Virus record (IMG/VR): IMGVR_UViG_3300020470_000857 | Span: 1 to 23,531 of that record | DNA: 23,531 nt | Direction: 5' to 3' (one strand) | Source of the DNA: a virus | Shown: piece after piece, positions 20,797 to 23,531 of the stretch | Numbering within the stretch: the first letter of the stretch is position 1 | How the letters are laid out: the number at the start of each line of letters is the position of its first letter | Notes under the pieces: model-generated | What the model saw: only the letters and a program-made list of their open reading frames with translations | What the model was told of the DNA's origin: nothing | Databases searched by the model: none | Program-made: the position numbers and the translations under genes

Positions 20797-23531
20797 ATGA
20801 CAGCGATAGGTGATTCCAATCACGCCTTCTTCTTCGACGGCGTTAGTGATAGCATAATCGTTCCACAAGGAAACTTCACAGACCTCGGTCACAAGAGACC
20901 GGAGGGGGGTCATGACGCTAGGCGAATCCTCGGTAAAGTCACACATGGTGATGCTTTGGAAGAGCGTGAGCATTCTACTTTCGTGGTAGAAAGTTGGGTA
21001 GTACCCGATTGTGGGGGGACTATCATAGAGAGGGAGGGGCAGTTCAAACTATCAATAGGCGATGTGGACACCCCCGGTCCCGCCACGTTCACGATTCATC
21101 TCAGATACGAGGGGAAGGTGCAGAAATACACTCTTACCACCGCTTCCACGGAGACTAACAACTATGATGGAACCGTATACCCACCCTCGACTCTTGGTGG
21201 TATACATGACTCATACAACAGATTCAACGCATCCTATGATGATGCTACCGATTTGAATAGGAACCATAGACCTCTGATTCACGTTGTTGGTGTGCTGGAT
21301 GACAACAAGATATCGCTCCATGTGAATGGGGTAGAGATGGCTTCCAAATCCTTCTTGAAAACATCTGATTTGACTCTGGTTACTTCTGATTCTCATATCT
21401 TGATAGGTGGAAGAGGTGGTGAGTTCCGAGGTGTCATGGAGTCGGTTCATATTACCAACACCATGACTGATGGTATTCTTGAGGGGGCATCCAAGGCCAA
21501 TGAGGGTACTAGTCTTCTCTATAGGTTTGAGGAACCCATATCACCAATAGAGGACACTTATACGTTCTCGGACACATCTGCCACTGTCATAACTCTGAGT
21601 ACCACAGATGCTATCACACTGGCGAAGAAAATCACCGGGAAGGACGCAGTGAGTGGGACGATAGACTTCACGGCATCTCCATACAGTAGTGGTAATTACA
21701 TTGTGATACAACCCGGTAGTGGGGGAAGCACCACTCACCAAGTGCCTCATGTTCCATTCAATCTGTTAATCAACCCTAACTCAATCAATCCCAACACTAG
21801 GAAACCTAACGGCAAACCACCAGAGAGAGTGAGGCTGGAGAGCATCAATACCTCCAATGGACAACTAACCATATCTAGCGTACATCTCGATTTCGACACC
21901 GCTTCCAATGGAAAGAGGGGTCTACTACATACCACGCACACAGCGAACGTCGATAATCACTTCGTGGTCGTAGGGGCCGATTTGTTGGTCGATGCCGCAA
22001 CAGGAAAGCCGTATCAGCCTCCTCATTACTCCACTCAGATAATAGACAGAACTGGGCAGATGGTTATTGATGAGAGTGGTTTCGATAATCATGGCTTCGT
22101 CTATTCCAGTAGGATGGCTAATACTGTGGACGATACGGATAACCCGTTTGCTGTGACTTGGCCTACTGCTCTGGATGATAAATTCTCAGTGGGTCATAGC
22201 GGTAGGCACATCAAGAATCATGTCGATGGGCATTATGCTATGAGATTCCTCCCCGAAGCATCTGAGGAGATAGTGAATGTCAATTCAGATGGTTCAGCGG
22301 ATATAGTGGAATTGCATTATGATACCGATACCGGAGTTAGTAGTCAAGTCTCTATTAATGGTAAATTGGATGTCTATAGGGAGATAGAGGATTCTAGAGT
22401 CATAGAGGTAGTGAATTCCTCACAGGCCACCAGTGTCTACAACTCCTTCCAAGGAGTTTCAATTACAGGCACGAAGAGGCTTCTGGCTATAGGTGGCGCT
22501 GATTTCGATGTCACACCTTTCCTACTGAAAGGGCCAACGCCAAAAAGAAAAGAGACACCTAGTGATAAACTGAGAACGCACCATCTAAGACCCTCCAAGG
22601 AGAGCAGAGTCGCTCTGTTACACGTTCCTGTATTGCGTTCTACGTATAACATGGCTCCGTATGTGGAAATTCACTACAATGCGATAGATTTGACTGGTGC
22701 TAGTATGGATGGTAGTAACACCAGTGTGCCACTTCTCATGGTGGAGAAGACAGTCCCTGCTTCCAATCTAGATGTAGGGAGTGGTAACTACATCTATGAC
22801 ATAATAGCGACTGCGGTTGCCGCTTCCGGTGGTGCTACTCTTTACTCACCCGGTGGGATGCTGATGATAGATTCTGGAGAATCCAATAGCGTAGTGCTAC
22901 AAGAACCACATTCTCTGATTGGGGATAATAGCGAGGGATATGACAGTGATGACTCTCTCGATGAGTCTCTTACTCCTGTGAATCACACCCCTTACGCACA
23001 GGCTGACGCCATACAGAATACGACACCTCAGATAGTGAAAGACTCTGTTTCTCAGAAGAGCGAGCATAAGTCAGTATTCAATCTACTGACCATGAAGGCC
23101 GCTTCCAATGAGGGAACGGATATCGATATCGGTTCCACTAGCAGGATGAAACCCGCTGTGATTCACGCTTCTCCATCCGATGGTGAATTCGACATAGGTA
23201 TCTCTTCCTCTTCCTCACAGTTGCATGAGGTCTTTGATGTCATAGACAACATAGAGTCCTTAGAGAATAACTCTGATATGATTCTGATTGTTCAACCCTC
23301 AGATAGACGGAGAACCAACCAGTTGCAACACGTCAATGGTGTTCTATCCGAGACCTCTGTGAAGGCGAATAAAATCTCTATTCACTATCTGATGAGTCGC
23401 ACTAAGGTTCGCTCCATATCTGACGCTGAGGATAGCGAGACCGGGTACACCAAATTGGTATGTCATGGTGTCACTGAAGCGCTCAGTAATGCCAATGTGG
23501 ATTTGAGAGGTAAGGGTAGCCCGGACTCTCA
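20797..23531 (+). CDS. Tail tip/fibre protein with LamG-like domain (partial, open at right edge)
   Basis: The frame from ATG 20797 has no stop up to the window end, giving at least 911 residues. I read every codon. The ribosome site is weak (AGGATGAT, about 11 bases upstream). Residues about 48-250 fit a concanavalin-like LamG fold: FVVESWVVPDCGGTIIERE, then LIHVVGVLDDNKISLHVNG near 161-180, HILIGG near 205, and a final FRGVMESVHI strand with YRFEEP. Such domains bind sugars or proteins. The rest is beta-rich, with segments such as NVNSDGSADIVELHY, a Ser-rich stretch and no visible enzyme motif. Its position after the distal tail protein suggests the receptor-binding tip or fibre. The full length and C-terminus are unknown. 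Confidence 0.8.
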   Translation, partial: MTAIGDSNHAFFFDGVSDSIIVPQGNFTDLGHKRPEGGHDARRILGKVTHGDALEEREHSTFVVESWVVPDCGGTIIEREGQFKLSIGDVDTPGPATFTIHLRYEGKVQKYTLTTASTETNNYDGTVYPPSTLGGIHDSYNRFNASYDDATDLNRNHRPLIHVVGVLDDNKISLHVNGVEMASKSFLKTSDLTLVTSDSHILIGGRGGEFRGVMESVHITNTMTDGILEGASKANEGTSLLYRFEEPISPIEDTYTFSDTSATVITLSTTDAITLAKKITGKDAVSGTIDFTASPYSSGNYIVIQPGSGGSTTHQVPHVPFNLLINPNSINPNTRKPNGKPPERVRLESINTSNGQLTISSVHLDFDTASNGKRGLLHTTHTANVDNHFVVVGADLLVDAATGKPYQPPHYSTQIIDRTGQMVIDESGFDNHGFVYSSRMANTVDDTDNPFAVTWPTALDDKFSVGHSGRHIKNHVDGHYAMRFLPEASEEIVNVNSDGSADIVELHYDTDTGVSSQVSINGKLDVYREIEDSRVIEVVNSSQATSVYNSFQGVSITGTKRLLAIGGADFDVTPFLLKGPTPKRKETPSDKLRTHHLRPSKESRVALLHVPVLRSTYNMAPYVEIHYNAIDLTGASMDGSNTSVPLLMVEKTVPASNLDVGSGNYIYDIIATAVAASGGATLYSPGGMLMIDSGESNSVVLQEPHSLIGDNSEGYDSDDSLDESLTPVNHTPYAQADAIQNTTPQIVKDSVSQKSEHKSVFNLLTMKAASNEGTDIDIGSTSRMKPAVIHASPSDGEFDIGISSSSSQLHEVFDVIDNIESLENNSDMILIVQPSDRRRTNQLQHVNGVLSETSVKANKISIHYLMSRTKVRSISDAEDSETGYTKLVCHGVTEALSNANVDLRGKGSPDS

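Noticed and set aside
1-23531. tRNA genes, CRISPR arrays, insertion sequences, attachment sites
   Set aside because: No cloverleaf, regularly spaced DNA repeat or transposase was seen, and nearly all bases are accounted for by coding sequence.

Overview
The window is a compact, single-strand virion-morphogenesis module of a tailed double-stranded DNA virus (class Caudoviricetes). All supported genes lie on the + strand, with gaps of a few to about 50 bases or short stop/start overlaps. I see no replication, lysis, integration, tRNA, CRISPR or insertion-sequence genes. Starts are usually preceded by GGAGGTGA-type Shine-Dalgarno sites about 5-7 bases upstream. By eye, Arg is mostly AGA/AGG and Ile is often ATA. 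With the marine-phage-like structural motifs this suggests, as inference only, an archaeal tailed virus (for example one infecting marine Euryarchaeota). A bacterial host is not excluded.

Head region (1-11.7 kb): the C-terminal tail of a protein cut by the window edge (probably portal), four small unknown genes (one with a scaffold-like C-terminus, one Cys-rich), then a giant 2118-residue protein. Its C-terminal part carries what looks like a catalytically dead ATP-dependent DNA ligase (nucleotidyltransferase) domain. Next come an XkdF/HK97-type prohead protease fused to a scaffold, with a well-placed in-frame internal start that would make free scaffold (the lambda C/Nu3 arrangement), an HK97-fold major capsid protein, and four small genes, at least three of which could be decoration or head-completion proteins.

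Neck and tail region (11.7-23.5 kb): a zinc-ribbon protein, a large head-tail adaptor with an inserted Gly/Ser-rich beta repeat, a small unknown, a tail-terminator-like protein, an oversized major tail protein, a SAP-domain acidic protein, and a G/T pair of tail assembly chaperones joined by a probable -1 frameshift on a seven-G run followed by a strong hairpin. A short tape measure with four exact-period 37-residue repeats follows, then a baseplate or distal-tail protein and a LamG-like tail tip or fibre protein open to the right edge. No sheath gene is seen between the adaptor and the tape measure, so a siphovirus-like tail is the simplest reading.

Most notable: the pseudo-ligase domain in the giant head-module protein, the nested scaffold start, the WEE(I/V)H tail shared by the scaffold and a second small head-module protein, the G-T frameshift with its hairpin, and the 37-residue tape-measure repeats.
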